From: NAT127 sp034717695
GTDB lineage: Bacteria; Pseudomonadota; Gammaproteobacteria; Pseudomonadales; Porticoccaceae
DNA length: 46,650 nt
Assembly (NCBI GenBank): GCA_034717695.1
Contig: JAYELS010000016.1
Coordinates: forward strand, 1 to 46,650
Direction of reading: 5' to 3'
Shown here: piece by piece, positions 7,197 to 15,549 of the stretch
How the letters are laid out: the number at the start of each line of letters is the position of its first letter
Position numbering within the stretch: position 1 is the stretch's first letter
Made by a program: the position numbers and the translations under genes
The notes under the pieces: model-generated
Database searches by the model: none
The model's input: the letters and a program-made list of their open reading frames with translations, nothing else
What the model was told of the DNA's origin: nothing

Positions 7197-8519
7197 TCAG
7201 ACCTTCTTGCAGCCCTGGATCTTGGCGCCGCTTTCAATCAACTTGCCGCGCCGCTCGCCCTCCTTCTCGGCGAACTCGATCCACTGCCGGGCGTACTTGG
7301 CGCTGCGCTCGCTGTTCGCCGCCTGGCGGAATGCCTTGATGGCATCGTCGTAGCAGTGCAGGTTGATCAGCGCGTTGCCCAGGTTCATGTAGGTGATGTC
7401 GATGCGATCGACGCCGCCACGGCTGATGGCGTTGCGGGCCGCGGCGACGGACTTCTCGTTCTCGTCGAGGTCGAGATAGACACCGGACAGACGGGCATAG
7501 AGGCTGCCCTTGCCGGCGGCCTTGGCAGCCTCTTCCAGAACAGGCAGGGCCTTCTTGGAATCGTTGCCCTGCTGGTAGGCCAGACCCAGCACTTCGAGAT
7601 TTTCCCCGGTGCGCTTGATCTTGCCCTCCTTCATGCCCTTCTCGATGATCCGCGCGCCCATATAAGGTGCACCGGCGCCCATGTACATGTAGGCGAGGCT
7701 GACCAGCTGACGCTCTTCATCCAGATCACCCGCCAGGTAGGTCACTTCCGTGGCCACCAGCTGGTTGATCTCCTGATTGAGCTCGCCGTACATGCCACCC
7801 AGCTGCCGCCAGTAGCTGAAGGACGGGTAGTGCTTGATCAGCTTCTTGAGAATGTCGACGACACGCTTGTAGTCGTCCTTCTCGTAGTAGAGCACCCGCT
7901 GCAGGCTCCACCAGCCTTCCTTGGGCAATACGCCCTTGGACTCCTGCTCGCGGATCGCCTCTTCCACCAGACGCAGGGCATCGTTCTTGCGGTTGGTCTG
8001 GTAGTAGGCCTGGGCGAGCAGCACCTTGGCATCGGCGTTGACCGTGGGGGATACCTTCATCCAGGCTTCCAGCTCGCGGATCGCCGCAGGGTAGTCCTCC
8101 AGGATCAGATAGAGCTGGGCGACGGTGTAGCGGGTGTTGATCACCTGCTGCTGGTCCGCCTCCGGCTCCCGGATCATGTTGGTGTAGGCCTGCACCGCTT
8201 CCTTGTACTTGTCCTGGGAATACAGCACGTAGCCCAGGAAATTGTACACCTGGGATTTTTCGTAGCTGGTCTTGCAGGCGCCACTGGCACCCTGCAGGGC
8301 GCTCTGGGCCTGGGCCCAGGATTCCGCCTCGGTCAAAGCCTGGACCCCCTCGAGGGCCTTGCCACACTGCTGACCAACCGCCTGCCGCTGCTTGGTCTTC
8401 ACATCATCGTACTTGCGCTCCTGCTCCTGACCCTGGGCGCCCATCGCCACGGCGAGGGGCAGAACCAGGGCGGCAACGGAGCGCAGCAGCCATTTTCTGT
8501 CTAGGGCACCAACTTGCAT
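7197..8519 (-). CDS. TPR-repeat periplasmic protein of the TonB2-type operon
   Basis: The product has 440 residues from the ATG at 8519. An in-frame TTG at 8525 is a weaker option, since AGGG lies eight bases before the ATG. A signal peptide is visible (KWLLRSVAALVLPLAVAMGAQG, about residues 9-32), followed by a charged stretch and then a long run of tetratricopeptide helices to the end, for example SQVYNFLGYVLYSQDKYKEA, RYTVAQLYLILEDYPAAI and ITYMNLGNALINLHCYDDA. It is the last gene of the DUF3450-ttpC-exbB-exbD-tonB set. TPR proteins accompany this type of TonB system in Vibrio, Shewanella and relatives. It probably acts in the periplasm as a partner of the TonB complex, but its exact role is not established from sequence. 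Confidence 0.85.
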   Translation of the reverse strand: MQVGALDRKWLLRSVAALVLPLAVAMGAQGQEQERKYDDVKTKQRQAVGQQCGKALEGVQALTEAESWAQAQSALQGASGACKTSYEKSQVYNFLGYVLYSQDKYKEAVQAYTNMIREPEADQQQVINTRYTVAQLYLILEDYPAAIRELEAWMKVSPTVNADAKVLLAQAYYQTNRKNDALRLVEEAIREQESKGVLPKEGWWSLQRVLYYEKDDYKRVVDILKKLIKHYPSFSYWRQLGGMYGELNQEINQLVATEVTYLAGDLDEERQLVSLAYMYMGAGAPYMGARIIEKGMKEGKIKRTGENLEVLGLAYQQGNDSKKALPVLEEAAKAAGKGSLYARLSGVYLDLDENEKSVAAARNAISRGGVDRIDITYMNLGNALINLHCYDDAIKAFRQAANSERSAKYARQWIEFAEKEGERRGKLIESGAKIQGCKKV

Positions 8520-8569
8520 ATCCAAACCCTGTTTAAGTCAACTTGCTCTGGTTAGTCCGGCAGGTTTCG

Positions 8570-9175
8570 CTATTCGATCACGAAGGAAAACTTGTACAGC
8601 ACGCCGGGAACTTCCTGGGGAACACCGGATACCACCCGCGGGTTGTACTTGAGCTTTTCCGCTGCCCTGACGGCGGCGGCGCCGAACCCGTAACCGGTGG
8701 GGTGTTCCTCGATCATGCGGGGATCGCGCACGGCACCGGTGGTGGTGATGGTCACCTCGACGACCGCGTAGCCACTGACACCCCGGGACTGGGCGCGCCG
8801 CGGGTACTGGGGTTGGGGCACATACACCGGGATGTAATCCGTATCGGACACAAAATCACCGAGGCCCACGTTCAAGGCATTGTCAAGGCGCGGGGCCGCC
8901 ATGCTGATGGCGTTCTCCGGCACATCGAACTTCTCCTGGGCCTGGGGGACATCGGGGGGCGGCGTCTCGGGGTCCTCGGGCTTCTCGACCTTGGACTCCT
9001 TGACGTTCTCCTCCACTTCCCGCTCGGGCTGGAAAATGTCGGCGATCTTGCGGGCCGGCTGTTCGTCCAGCTTCTGATTGCCGGTCACCACGAGGGTAAA
9101 CATCAGCACCAGCAAGAGGAAGGTGATGACGACGCCGGGGATGAATGAAAAACCGATTCTGGAAACAACATTCAT
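8570..9175 (-). CDS. tonB: TonB2-type energy transducer
   Basis: Transmits proton-motive force from the ExbB/ExbD motor to outer-membrane TonB-dependent transporters. The 201-residue protein is short, as TonB2-type proteins are. It has a single N-terminal membrane anchor (FIPGVVITFLLLVLMFTLVV, about residues 11-30), an acidic and proline-containing linker (EKPEDPETPPPDVP), and a C-terminal TonB domain with PQYPRRAQSRGVSGYAVVEV and the late YNPRVVSG segment. It is followed by the TPR gene and preceded by exbD with a six-base gap. No TonB-dependent receptor gene is in the window, so the cargo is unknown. Confidence 0.93.
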   Translation of the reverse strand: MNVVSRIGFSFIPGVVITFLLLVLMFTLVVTGNQKLDEQPARKIADIFQPEREVEENVKESKVEKPEDPETPPPDVPQAQEKFDVPENAISMAAPRLDNALNVGLGDFVSDTDYIPVYVPQPQYPRRAQSRGVSGYAVVEVTITTTGAVRDPRMIEEHPTGYGFGAAAVRAAEKLKYNPRVVSGVPQEVPGVLYKFSFVIE

Positions 9176-9181
9176 GGCGTT

Positions 9182-9583
9182 TTACTCCGTCAGCGTTGAC
9201 ACGGCGATATCGGTCAGACCGATTTCAATCGCCGTATCGGCAACAAGACCCACGGTGGCGACGTTGGCATTGTTGTCGGCCTGGATGACAAGCCCGCCCT
9301 TGGGGTTCTCGGTGTGCAGCCGGATCAGCTGCAACTTGACCGCGTCGGGCTCCACCAGATTCTTGTCCATCCAGATTTCATTGTTGGCATTGATGGCGAC
9401 CAGGATCGCCGCCTTGCGGCTGGTGCCGCTGATGGCCTCCGTCTTGGCGACTTCGACACCCGGCACCTTGATGAAGGAGGCGGTGACGATGAAGAAGATC
9501 AGCATGATGAAGACCACATCGAGCATCGGTGTCAGGTCGATGGCCTGTGCCTGGTCTTGGTTCTTGCGTCGCAATTTGCGCAT
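9182..9583 (-). CDS. exbD: ExbD/TolR biopolymer transport protein
   Basis: Proton-channel partner of ExbB. The 133-residue protein has a charged cytoplasmic start (MRKLRRKNQDQ), one membrane helix with the essential aspartate (DLTPMLDVVFIMLIFFIVTASF, residues 16-37) and a periplasmic domain ending VGLVADTAIEIGLTDIAVSTL. It sits between exbB (32 bases upstream) and tonB in one operon and is the expected length. Confidence 0.95.
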   Translation of the reverse strand: MRKLRRKNQDQAQAIDLTPMLDVVFIMLIFFIVTASFIKVPGVEVAKTEAISGTSRKAAILVAINANNEIWMDKNLVEPDAVKLQLIRLHTENPKGGLVIQADNNANVATVGLVADTAIEIGLTDIAVSTLTE

Positions 9584-9615
9584 AGTTTATTCCCGTCTGA
9601 GCGCCCTGATCGAGG

Positions 9616-10143
9616 TCAGTGATCCATGGTCAGGTGGTCTTCAAGCAGCTGCTTTTCCCGGTTGGAAACCCGCTCGAGATAAGTGTAGCCAAAGACCCCG
9701 GAGATCGCCGCGACCATGCCCGACATGGTCGGAATCGTCGCCTTCGACACACCGGCCGACATTGATTTGGCATCGCCACCACCGGTGATCGCCATGATCT
9801 CGAACACCGAGATCATGCCCGTTACCGTGCCCAACAGACCGAACAGTGGTGCCAGGGTGACCATGGTCTTGATCAACGGCATGAACTGGTCGATCTGCTC
9901 GCTGACCCGGGAAATCAAGGCCTCCCGCACCTGGTGGGCGCGCTTGGACTTGCGCTCTCCGCGGGCCTCCCAGGCGGCAAGGGCACTGTCCAGATCGCGG
10001 TTGAGGGCGGTCTTGAAGTACCAGATGCGTTCAAAGATGAAGGTCCACATGACGAAGATGAGGATGGCGATGGCGTAGAGAACTACGCCACCTTGATCCA
10101 TGAAATCCCGAACACCTTGCCACGCATCAAATAGTGCATACAT
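9616..10143 (-). CDS. exbB: ExbB/MotA/TolQ proton channel (short form)
   Basis: The 175-residue protein has an N-terminal membrane helix (VVLYAIAILIFVMWTFIFERIWYF), a cytoplasmic basic loop, and two further helices around TMVTLAPLFGLLGTVTGMISVFE and TIPTMSGMVAAISGVFGYTYLERV. These are the hallmarks of ExbB/TolQ proteins. It is shorter than E. coli ExbB but normal for the ExbB2 group. It starts three bases after the ttpC stop, so translation is likely coupled. With ExbD it forms the motor that energises TonB. Confidence 0.94.
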   Translation of the reverse strand: MYALFDAWQGVRDFMDQGGVVLYAIAILIFVMWTFIFERIWYFKTALNRDLDSALAAWEARGERKSKRAHQVREALISRVSEQIDQFMPLIKTMVTLAPLFGLLGTVTGMISVFEIMAITGGGDAKSMSAGVSKATIPTMSGMVAAISGVFGYTYLERVSNREKQLLEDHLTMDH

Positions 10144-10146
10144 GGC

Positions 10147-11520
10147 TTAGCCCTCCGCGTTCTCCGCGATGATGCCGGCGCTCTGCTCTTCGAGAACATG
10201 CAGAACCCGCTGGGCCTGACCGTTGACCAGGGTGTGGAGCAGCACTACGGGGATGGCGACGCACAGACCCTGCACGGTGGTGACCAGCGCCTGGGAGATA
10301 CCGCCAGCCATGGCCTTGGGATCGCCGGCACCGAAGATGGTGATCTGCTGGAAAGTCACGATCATACCGGTCACGGTACCGAGCAGACCCAGAAGCGGTC
10401 CCACCATGGCGATGATCTTCAGCAGATTGAGGCCTGCCTCGATGGCGGGGCCTTCCTTCAGCACCGCTTCGTTGAGCTTCAACTCCAGGGTCTCGGCATC
10501 CAGGTTCGGGTTGTCCTTGGCCACCTTGAGGATACGACCGAGGGGATTGTTCTCATTGGGGCTGCCGGGGTTTTTCAGCTGCGCATTGACCCGGGCGGAT
10601 ACACCGCTCAACACCATCAGACGCCACAGGGCGAGGATCAAGGCGAAGACGCCGATGCCGGTGATGATGTAACCCACCAAGCCGCCCTGATGCCACTTCT
10701 CGACCAGGGTCGGGGTGTCGATCAGTGCCTTCAGCAGGTTGCCGCCGCTGGGGCCGGAGGGGTCGATACCCACTTCGGTGAAGCCCTCGGTGGCACCCTG
10801 CAGGTCAGCTGCGCCGCCGGTGTGGCCCGCGGGCTGACGGGGAAGCTCGGAAATCACACCGGTCTTGGCGTTGAAATCCAGATAGGCGCCATCGGACACC
10901 AGGTTGAATACACCGATCCGGACGACGTCCTGCTGGGCCTGCTCGCCATCGGCCTTGACCACGGTGGCGGGGAACTTGACCACCTTGCCGCTCTCGACCA
11001 TCTCGCGGCTCATCTCCGCCCAAAGCTGCTCGATTTCCTCGAGGCGCGGCAGGCGGGTGTCGCTGCTCATCTTGCTGATCAGCTCATCCAGGAACGCGCC
11101 GCGATCCGGGTACTGGGCAGTGATGATGGACTGGTTGATGTTGGCGCGGACGTCGCCGGCGGTGGAGGTCAGGTGACCGAACAGTTCCTTCAGGGAGCCG
11201 AGGCGCTCGTTGAGCTGGCCGCGCAGGGCTTCGATCTTCAGGTCGTTGTCGGCGAAGGCCTGTTCCAGCTGGACGCTGCGGCCTTCCTCGGCACTGCGGG
11301 TCGCCTTGGCCTGCTCCAGCAGGCGTTGCTGATCCTGCTTGGAGCGCAGGAACTCGGCTTCGCGCTGCTTGTGCTCCTGGGACTCGCTAACCCTGGCGCT
11401 ATTGATCAGCTTCAGCAGCTCGTCGACGGAGGCGGCTTTGTCGGCGGCAAGCACCGGGGTCGCGGCCAGAAGGCCGCCGGCGACGATGGCCAAACAACGT
11501 TTACGGAAGGTCATTTTCAT
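10147..11520 (-). CDS. ttpC: TtpC-like long MotA/TolQ/ExbB protein
   Basis: The product has 457 residues from the ATG at 11520, which overlaps the stop of the DUF3450 gene (ATGA). The reading frame upstream of this is only an overlap. A signal peptide (AIVAGGLLAATPVLA) leads into a long periplasmic coiled coil (about 30-130) and a globular region. The C-terminal half is a second ExbB-like domain: LVGYIITGIGVFALILALWRL, then KIIAMVGPLLGLLGTVTGMIVTFQ and TTVQGLCVAIPVVLLHTLV. This architecture, an ExbB with a large periplasmic extension, is that of TtpC, required with TonB2 in Vibrio. It is therefore the extra component of a TonB2-type system, not a second plain ExbB. Confidence 0.92.
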   Translation of the reverse strand: MKMTFRKRCLAIVAGGLLAATPVLAADKAASVDELLKLINSARVSESQEHKQREAEFLRSKQDQQRLLEQAKATRSAEEGRSVQLEQAFADNDLKIEALRGQLNERLGSLKELFGHLTSTAGDVRANINQSIITAQYPDRGAFLDELISKMSSDTRLPRLEEIEQLWAEMSREMVESGKVVKFPATVVKADGEQAQQDVVRIGVFNLVSDGAYLDFNAKTGVISELPRQPAGHTGGAADLQGATEGFTEVGIDPSGPSGGNLLKALIDTPTLVEKWHQGGLVGYIITGIGVFALILALWRLMVLSGVSARVNAQLKNPGSPNENNPLGRILKVAKDNPNLDAETLELKLNEAVLKEGPAIEAGLNLLKIIAMVGPLLGLLGTVTGMIVTFQQITIFGAGDPKAMAGGISQALVTTVQGLCVAIPVVLLHTLVNGQAQRVLHVLEEQSAGIIAENAEG

Positions 11521-12290
11521 TGTGCTGCCTCCGGCGCGGGAATCGGGAGATTGAGAATGTCGATGGCGGCCTGCTTCTTGGCGATGCGGATGCCCTTGCT
11601 CACGTCGGAACGGAATTCGTTGGCGACTTGCCAGCTTTGGGTGTCGGCATCCCATACACCGGTTTCGTCCTGGTCGGGGGTCTGGTACATCAGGGCGATG
11701 CGACCCACCCGGAAGAAGGTGACCTGACGCTGCTGGCCGTCCTGATCGATCATGCCCTCGAACTGGTCGATGGTGCGGCTGTACTGGCTTTCGATATCGT
11801 ACAGTTCGAGCACCTGGCGGAACTTCTCGGCGGCGCTGAAGCGGGAGCTGTCGAGGTTGTCGCGCACCTTGCCGATGGCCTCGAGGCGGGCCTGCTTGTT
11901 GAAGGGCAGGTCGAGTTCGACGAACTGCTCCAGGGCCTCGACCATCTTCAGGGTCAGCGGCATGATCTGCCGCTCCATGACGGTGGCGTTCTCGATGGAT
12001 TCCTGCAGGTCGGCCATGGTCTGGGTCTGGTTGGCGATCTGCCGGTCGAGCTGGGCGTTGTAGACCTTCAGGCCCTCGATCTGCTTGTTGACAGTCTTGA
12101 ACTGCTGAAGAATGTCGTAGGTCTGATCGGCAACGTTGTCGACGCGGGCCTGGGACGCCTTGGCCTGCTCCACTTTCTGGGCGCCGGCCTGCAAAACGGT
12201 GTCCGCTTCCTGGGCGTGCAGCGCGGCAGCGAGCACCCCGGTCGACAGCACTGCGGACATCGCCATCACTTTGAGTCGATGATTTTTCAT
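11517..12290 (-). CDS. DUF3450 periplasmic coiled-coil protein
   Basis: First gene of the TonB2-type operon. The product has 257 residues from the ATG at 12290, which has GAGGGA just upstream. A signal peptide (VMAMSAVLSTGVLAAALHAQ) precedes a long helical region with heptad character (about residues 30-150: VDNVADQTYDILQQFKTVNK, LQESIENATVMERQIMPLTL). The C-terminal part contains VTFFRVGRIALMYQTPDQ, typical of DUF3450 proteins. These are found next to ttpC-exbB-exbD-tonB in several marine gammaproteobacteria. The protein probably forms a coiled-coil assembly with the periplasmic part of TtpC, but that is inference. Confidence 0.88.
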   Translation of the reverse strand: MKNHRLKVMAMSAVLSTGVLAAALHAQEADTVLQAGAQKVEQAKASQARVDNVADQTYDILQQFKTVNKQIEGLKVYNAQLDRQIANQTQTMADLQESIENATVMERQIMPLTLKMVEALEQFVELDLPFNKQARLEAIGKVRDNLDSSRFSAAEKFRQVLELYDIESQYSRTIDQFEGMIDQDGQQRQVTFFRVGRIALMYQTPDQDETGVWDADTQSWQVANEFRSDVSKGIRIAKKQAAIDILNLPIPAPEAAQ

Positions 12291-12363
12291 AATTCCCTCA
12301 GTTTGGGTATCACGCGGTTTGGAAAAACTGTTATGGATCGCCGCCGGTACAGCACGGCAAGAC

Positions 12364-12380
12364 ACTAACCTAGGATTAGT
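12364..12380. promoter_or_regulatory. Imperfect dyad downstream of the predicted start site (candidate operator)
   Basis: ACTAA (12364-12368) and TTAGT (12376-12380) flank the palindrome CCTAGG, giving a near-symmetric 17-base element at about +4 to +20 of the predicted transcript. That is a typical repressor position for iron- or nutrient-responsive uptake operons. It does not match the classic Fur box closely. Confidence 0.4.
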
Positions 12381-12390
12381 CAGGTGGCGA

Positions 12391-12420
12391 ATTATGACCC
12401 CGCGAAAATCGAGAATTCAA
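12391..12420 (-). promoter_or_regulatory. Sigma-70 promoter of the TonB2-type operon
   Basis: On the minus strand TTGAAT (12415-12420) and CATAAT (12391-12396) are separated by 18 bases. They match the -35 and -10 consensus at four and five positions. Transcription would begin near 12384, about 90 bases before the DUF3450 start codon. Confidence 0.6.
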
Positions 12421-12486
12421 CGAACGATCAAAATTCGCCATTTTGACGGCGCGGGTCGCCGGGAGCTGTTACCTTCAGTAACAGAA

Positions 12487-12984
12487 TCAACCCCGCACCC
12501 GCTCCCAAACCGCAAAAGCGAAAGGGATGCCGTCCTTCTCTGAACGGGATTCGGCGCGGGAGAGCTCCCGCCACTGGGTGCTGTCGAGCTCGGGAAAGCG
12601 TGCATCCCCCGCCACGGCGAGGTCGACGAAGGTCAGGTACAGACGCTCGGCGAGGGGCAGCGCCTGGCGATAGATCTGCTCGCCGCCGATCACCATCACC
12701 TCGCCATCGGCGGCAACGCCCCGGGCCAGGTCCAGGGCGGACGCCAGATCCGCCGCCACCAGAACCCCCTCCGCTCGCCAGCCGGGCTGGCGACTGAGGA
12801 CGATATTGGTTCTCCCCGGCAGGGGGCGACCGATGGATTCGAAGGTCTTGCGCCCCATGATCACCGGCTTGCCGAGGGTGACGCGCTTGAACTCCCGGAG
12901 ATCCTCCGGCAGATGCCAGGGCAGGCGGTTGTCGCTGCCGATGACGCCGTTGGCCGCCACGGCGGCAATCAGGGCGATGCGCAC
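12487..12984 (-). CDS. folA: Dihydrofolate reductase
   Basis: Reduces dihydrofolate to tetrahydrofolate with NADPH. The 165-residue chromosomal-type enzyme shows AANGVIGSDNRLPWHLPEDLR with the catalytic acid D28, the NADPH-binding MGRKTFESIGRPLPGR and NIVLSR, and VIGGEQIYRQALP. It lies three bases after thyA on the same strand. ThyA makes dihydrofolate and FolA recycles it, so the lgt-thyA-folA grouping makes functional sense and is common in gammaproteobacteria. Confidence 0.97.
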   Translation of the reverse strand: MRIALIAAVAANGVIGSDNRLPWHLPEDLREFKRVTLGKPVIMGRKTFESIGRPLPGRTNIVLSRQPGWRAEGVLVAADLASALDLARGVAADGEVMVIGGEQIYRQALPLAERLYLTFVDLAVAGDARFPELDSTQWRELSRAESRSEKDGIPFAFAVWERVRG

Positions 12985-12987
12985 GGA

Positions 12988-13821
12988 TCAGACCGCGATG
13001 GGGGCGCGGATCGCGGCGTGGCAGCGGTAGTCCACCAGCTCGAAATCCTCGTAGCGGAAGGCGAACAGGTCGCTCACCGCCGGGTTCAGGCGCATCCCCG
13101 GCAGCGGGAACGGCTGCCGGGCGAGCTGTTGGTCCGCCTGATCCAGATGGTTGAGGTAGAGGTGGGCATCCCCCAGGGTGTGGACGAAGTCGCCGGGGCG
13201 CAGGCCGGCGACCTGGGCGATCATCAGGGTCAGCAGGGCGTAGGAGGCGATGTTGAAGGGTACCCCGAGGAAGATGTCGGCGCTGCGCTGGTAGAGCTGG
13301 CAGGACAGGCGCCCGTCCGCCACGTAGAACTGGAACAGCGCATGGCAGGGGGCGAGGGCCATCTTGCCCCGGGCGGCGTTCTCGGCGGGGGGCAGGCTCT
13401 CGTCGGGCAGGTCGGCCGGGTTCCAGGCGCTGACGATCAGCCGGCGGGAGTTGGGCCGGGCGCGGATCTGGGCCACCACCTCGCTGATCTGGTCGAGGGT
13501 GGAGCCGTCCGGGCAGGCCCAGGAACGCCACTGGTGGCCGTACACCGGCCCGAGCTCCCCCGCCGCGGTCGCCCACTCGTCCCAGATGGTGACGCCGTGC
13601 TCCTTCAGATAGGCGATGTTGGTGTCGCCCCGGAGGAACCACAGCAGTTCATGGATGATGGACTTGAGATGGACCTTCTTGGTGGTCACCAGGGGAAACC
13701 CCTGCGCCAGATCGAAGCGCATCTGGTGGCCGAACACACTGAGGGTGCCGGTGCCGGTGCGGTCGCCCTTCTGGATACCCTGGTGGCGCACCCGGGCGAG
13801 CAGATCGAGGTATTGCTTCAT
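12988..13821 (-). CDS. thyA: Thymidylate synthase
   Basis: Methylates dUMP to dTMP using 5,10-methylene-tetrahydrofolate. The 277-residue protein carries the full set of motifs: GDRTGTGTLSVFGHQMRFDL, LLWFLRGDTNIAYL, the active-site ALAPCHALFQFYV (nucleophile C159), SADIFLGVPFNIASYA and HLYLNHLDQ. Its start codon overlaps the lgt stop (ATGA), so the two are translationally coupled. Confidence 0.98.
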   Translation of the reverse strand: MKQYLDLLARVRHQGIQKGDRTGTGTLSVFGHQMRFDLAQGFPLVTTKKVHLKSIIHELLWFLRGDTNIAYLKEHGVTIWDEWATAAGELGPVYGHQWRSWACPDGSTLDQISEVVAQIRARPNSRRLIVSAWNPADLPDESLPPAENAARGKMALAPCHALFQFYVADGRLSCQLYQRSADIFLGVPFNIASYALLTLMIAQVAGLRPGDFVHTLGDAHLYLNHLDQADQQLARQPFPLPGMRLNPAVSDLFAFRYEDFELVDYRCHAAIRAPIAV

Positions 13822-14633
13822 GGCGACACCTTATCCGCACCGACGTACTGCTTGCGGGTGAAGCCCCAAACCAGCAGGGCGACGCCCGCCACCATCATCG
13901 GCAGGCTGAGCACCTGGCCGCGGGTCATCCAGCCGAGGAGATCGAAGCCGATGTGGGTGTCCGGCTCCCGCACGAACTCCACCGCGAAGCGGGCGAGCCC
14001 GTAAAGCAGCAGGAACAGGCCGCTGACCACACCCACCGGCCGCGGCTTGCGGCTGTAGAGGAAGAGAATGAGAAACAGCACAAGCCCCTCCAGGGCCGCC
14101 TGATAGAGCTGTGACGGGTGGCGGGCGAGCTGGTCCGGATCCCGGGGGAAGACCATGCCGAACACGGAATCCGTGGGCCGCCCCCAGAGCTCCTGGCCGA
14201 TGAAGTTGCCGATGCGCCCGAGGCCGAGGCCGATGGGCACCAGGGGCGCGACGAAATCGCTGATGGCCAGCAGCGGCTGGCCACTGCCGCGGGCGAACAA
14301 CCACAGGGCGAGGATCACCCCGATCAACCCGCCGTGGAACGACATGCCCCCCTCCCACAGCCGCAACAGCCAGAGGGGATCGGCGAGCCAGCGCTCGAAG
14401 TTGTAAAAAAGCACGTAACCACAACGGCCCCCGACGATCACCCCGAAGGCGGCGTAAACCACCAGGCTCTCCACCCGGGGGCGGCGCACCGGCGACCAGG
14501 GGCGGTCGCTGCGGCGGAGGGCGAGAAGCCAGGCACCACCGAAGCCCAGCAGGTACATAAGGCCATACCAATGCACCGTGAGGGGGCCGATGGCGATGGC
14601 CACGGGATCGATTTGCGGGTACGTCAGAGCCAT
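13818..14633 (-). CDS. lgt: Prolipoprotein diacylglyceryl transferase
   Basis: Transfers diacylglycerol from phosphatidylglycerol to the lipobox cysteine of prolipoproteins at the inner membrane. The 271-residue, multi-span protein has HWYGLMYLLGF near residue 21, the Lgt motif EGGMSFHGGLIGV with H100, and the signature GLGLGRIGNFIGQELWGRPT with R140. Several hydrophobic spans follow to the C-terminus. One likely substrate, the DUF4156 lipoprotein, is encoded at 42.5 kb. The ending overlaps thyA. Confidence 0.97.
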   Translation of the reverse strand: MALTYPQIDPVAIAIGPLTVHWYGLMYLLGFGGAWLLALRRSDRPWSPVRRPRVESLVVYAAFGVIVGGRCGYVLFYNFERWLADPLWLLRLWEGGMSFHGGLIGVILALWLFARGSGQPLLAISDFVAPLVPIGLGLGRIGNFIGQELWGRPTDSVFGMVFPRDPDQLARHPSQLYQAALEGLVLFLILFLYSRKPRPVGVVSGLFLLLYGLARFAVEFVREPDTHIGFDLLGWMTRGQVLSLPMMVAGVALLVWGFTRKQYVGADKVSP

Positions 14634-14760
14634 GGCGTGTTACCGGAGCGGGAGCGGGGCGGGAAACAGGGGGCATGGTGCACCAGAAAGCCGCCACAAG
14701 CCAGCGAGCCGGGGCGGGTGACGGGTGTCGGTGACGAAAGGCCAGTCATCGTCCAGTCCA

Positions 14761-15417
14761 TCAATCCCGCAGGCTGATTACCGGCCAGCCCCGCTCCGCG
14801 GCAATGGCGGCGAGGCGCTCGTCCGGGTCCACCGCAACCGGGTGATCGACTACCTCGAGGAGGGGCAGGTCGTTGAGGGAGTCGCTGTAGAAATAGCTCC
14901 CGGCGAGGCTCTCCCCCTCGACATCGAGCCAGGCCCGGAGGCGGGTCACCTTGCCATCCCGGTAGGTGGGCACGCCGTCCACGGCGCCGGTGTAACGGCC
15001 ATCGGCCATCGCCAGCTCGGTGGCCAGCAGGTCGCGGATGCCCAGCCTGTGACAGATGGGCTCGGCGATGAAGCGGTTGGTGGAGGTGATCACCATCAGC
15101 CGGTCGCCGCGCTCGCGGTGATGCTGGACCAGCTGGACCGCCCGGGGCAGCCACAGGGGCTCGATCACCGCCACCATGAACTCCCGGTGCAGGGCCACCA
15201 GTTCCTCCCGGGGTAGGCGCGCCAGGGGCTCGAGGGCGAAGGCCAGGTACTCGTGGATATCGAGGCGGCCCTGCTGGTAATCCCGGTAGAACTTCTCGTT
15301 CATGGCCCGGTAGTTGGCGGCGTCCACCTTGCCGCGACTGGCCAGGAACTCCCCCCAGCCGTGGTCGCTGTCCCCGGCGATCAGGGTGTTGTCCAGGTCG
15401 AAAATTGCCAGCGCCAT
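14761..15417 (-). CDS. HAD-IB family phosphatase
   Basis: The product has 218 residues from the ATG at 15417. The HAD motifs are present: FDLDNTLIAGD (motif I with both aspartates), VITSTNRF (motif II), the lysine of DGKVTRL, and YSDSLNDLPLL (motif IV). The long helical cap between motifs I and II is that of the SerB-like IB subgroup. A phosphomonoesterase is certain. The substrate is not, with histidinol phosphate and phosphoserine the usual guesses. It diverges from rppH, as in Pseudomonas, across a region with a perfect dyad. The reading frame extends to 15480, but the ATG at 15417 starts the domain. Confidence 0.88.
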   Translation of the reverse strand: MALAIFDLDNTLIAGDSDHGWGEFLASRGKVDAANYRAMNEKFYRDYQQGRLDIHEYLAFALEPLARLPREELVALHREFMVAVIEPLWLPRAVQLVQHHRERGDRLMVITSTNRFIAEPICHRLGIRDLLATELAMADGRYTGAVDGVPTYRDGKVTRLRAWLDVEGESLAGSYFYSDSLNDLPLLEVVDHPVAVDPDERLAAIAAERGWPVISLRD

Positions 15418-15500
15418 CGGGGGGAATCGTCCGCGAAAAAAGGGGATCGGGAGGATACCCACTCCCCGGTTTTTCCACAATCAAGCGCATTGCTGGATTG

Positions 15501-15525
15501 CGAGGTATTGTGGAACAATACCTCG
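15501..15525. promoter_or_regulatory. Perfect 11-bp inverted repeat between HAD and rppH
   Basis: CGAGGTATTGT (15501-15511) and ACAATACCTCG (15515-15525) are exact reverse complements around GGA. The dyad is 25 bases upstream of the rppH GTG and about 85 bases upstream of the HAD start. As DNA it is a strong operator candidate for both genes. As RNA it would form a tight hairpin in the rppH leader. Confidence 0.65.
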
Positions 15526-15549
15526 GTAGATGGCGGGGTGGGCACCTAA

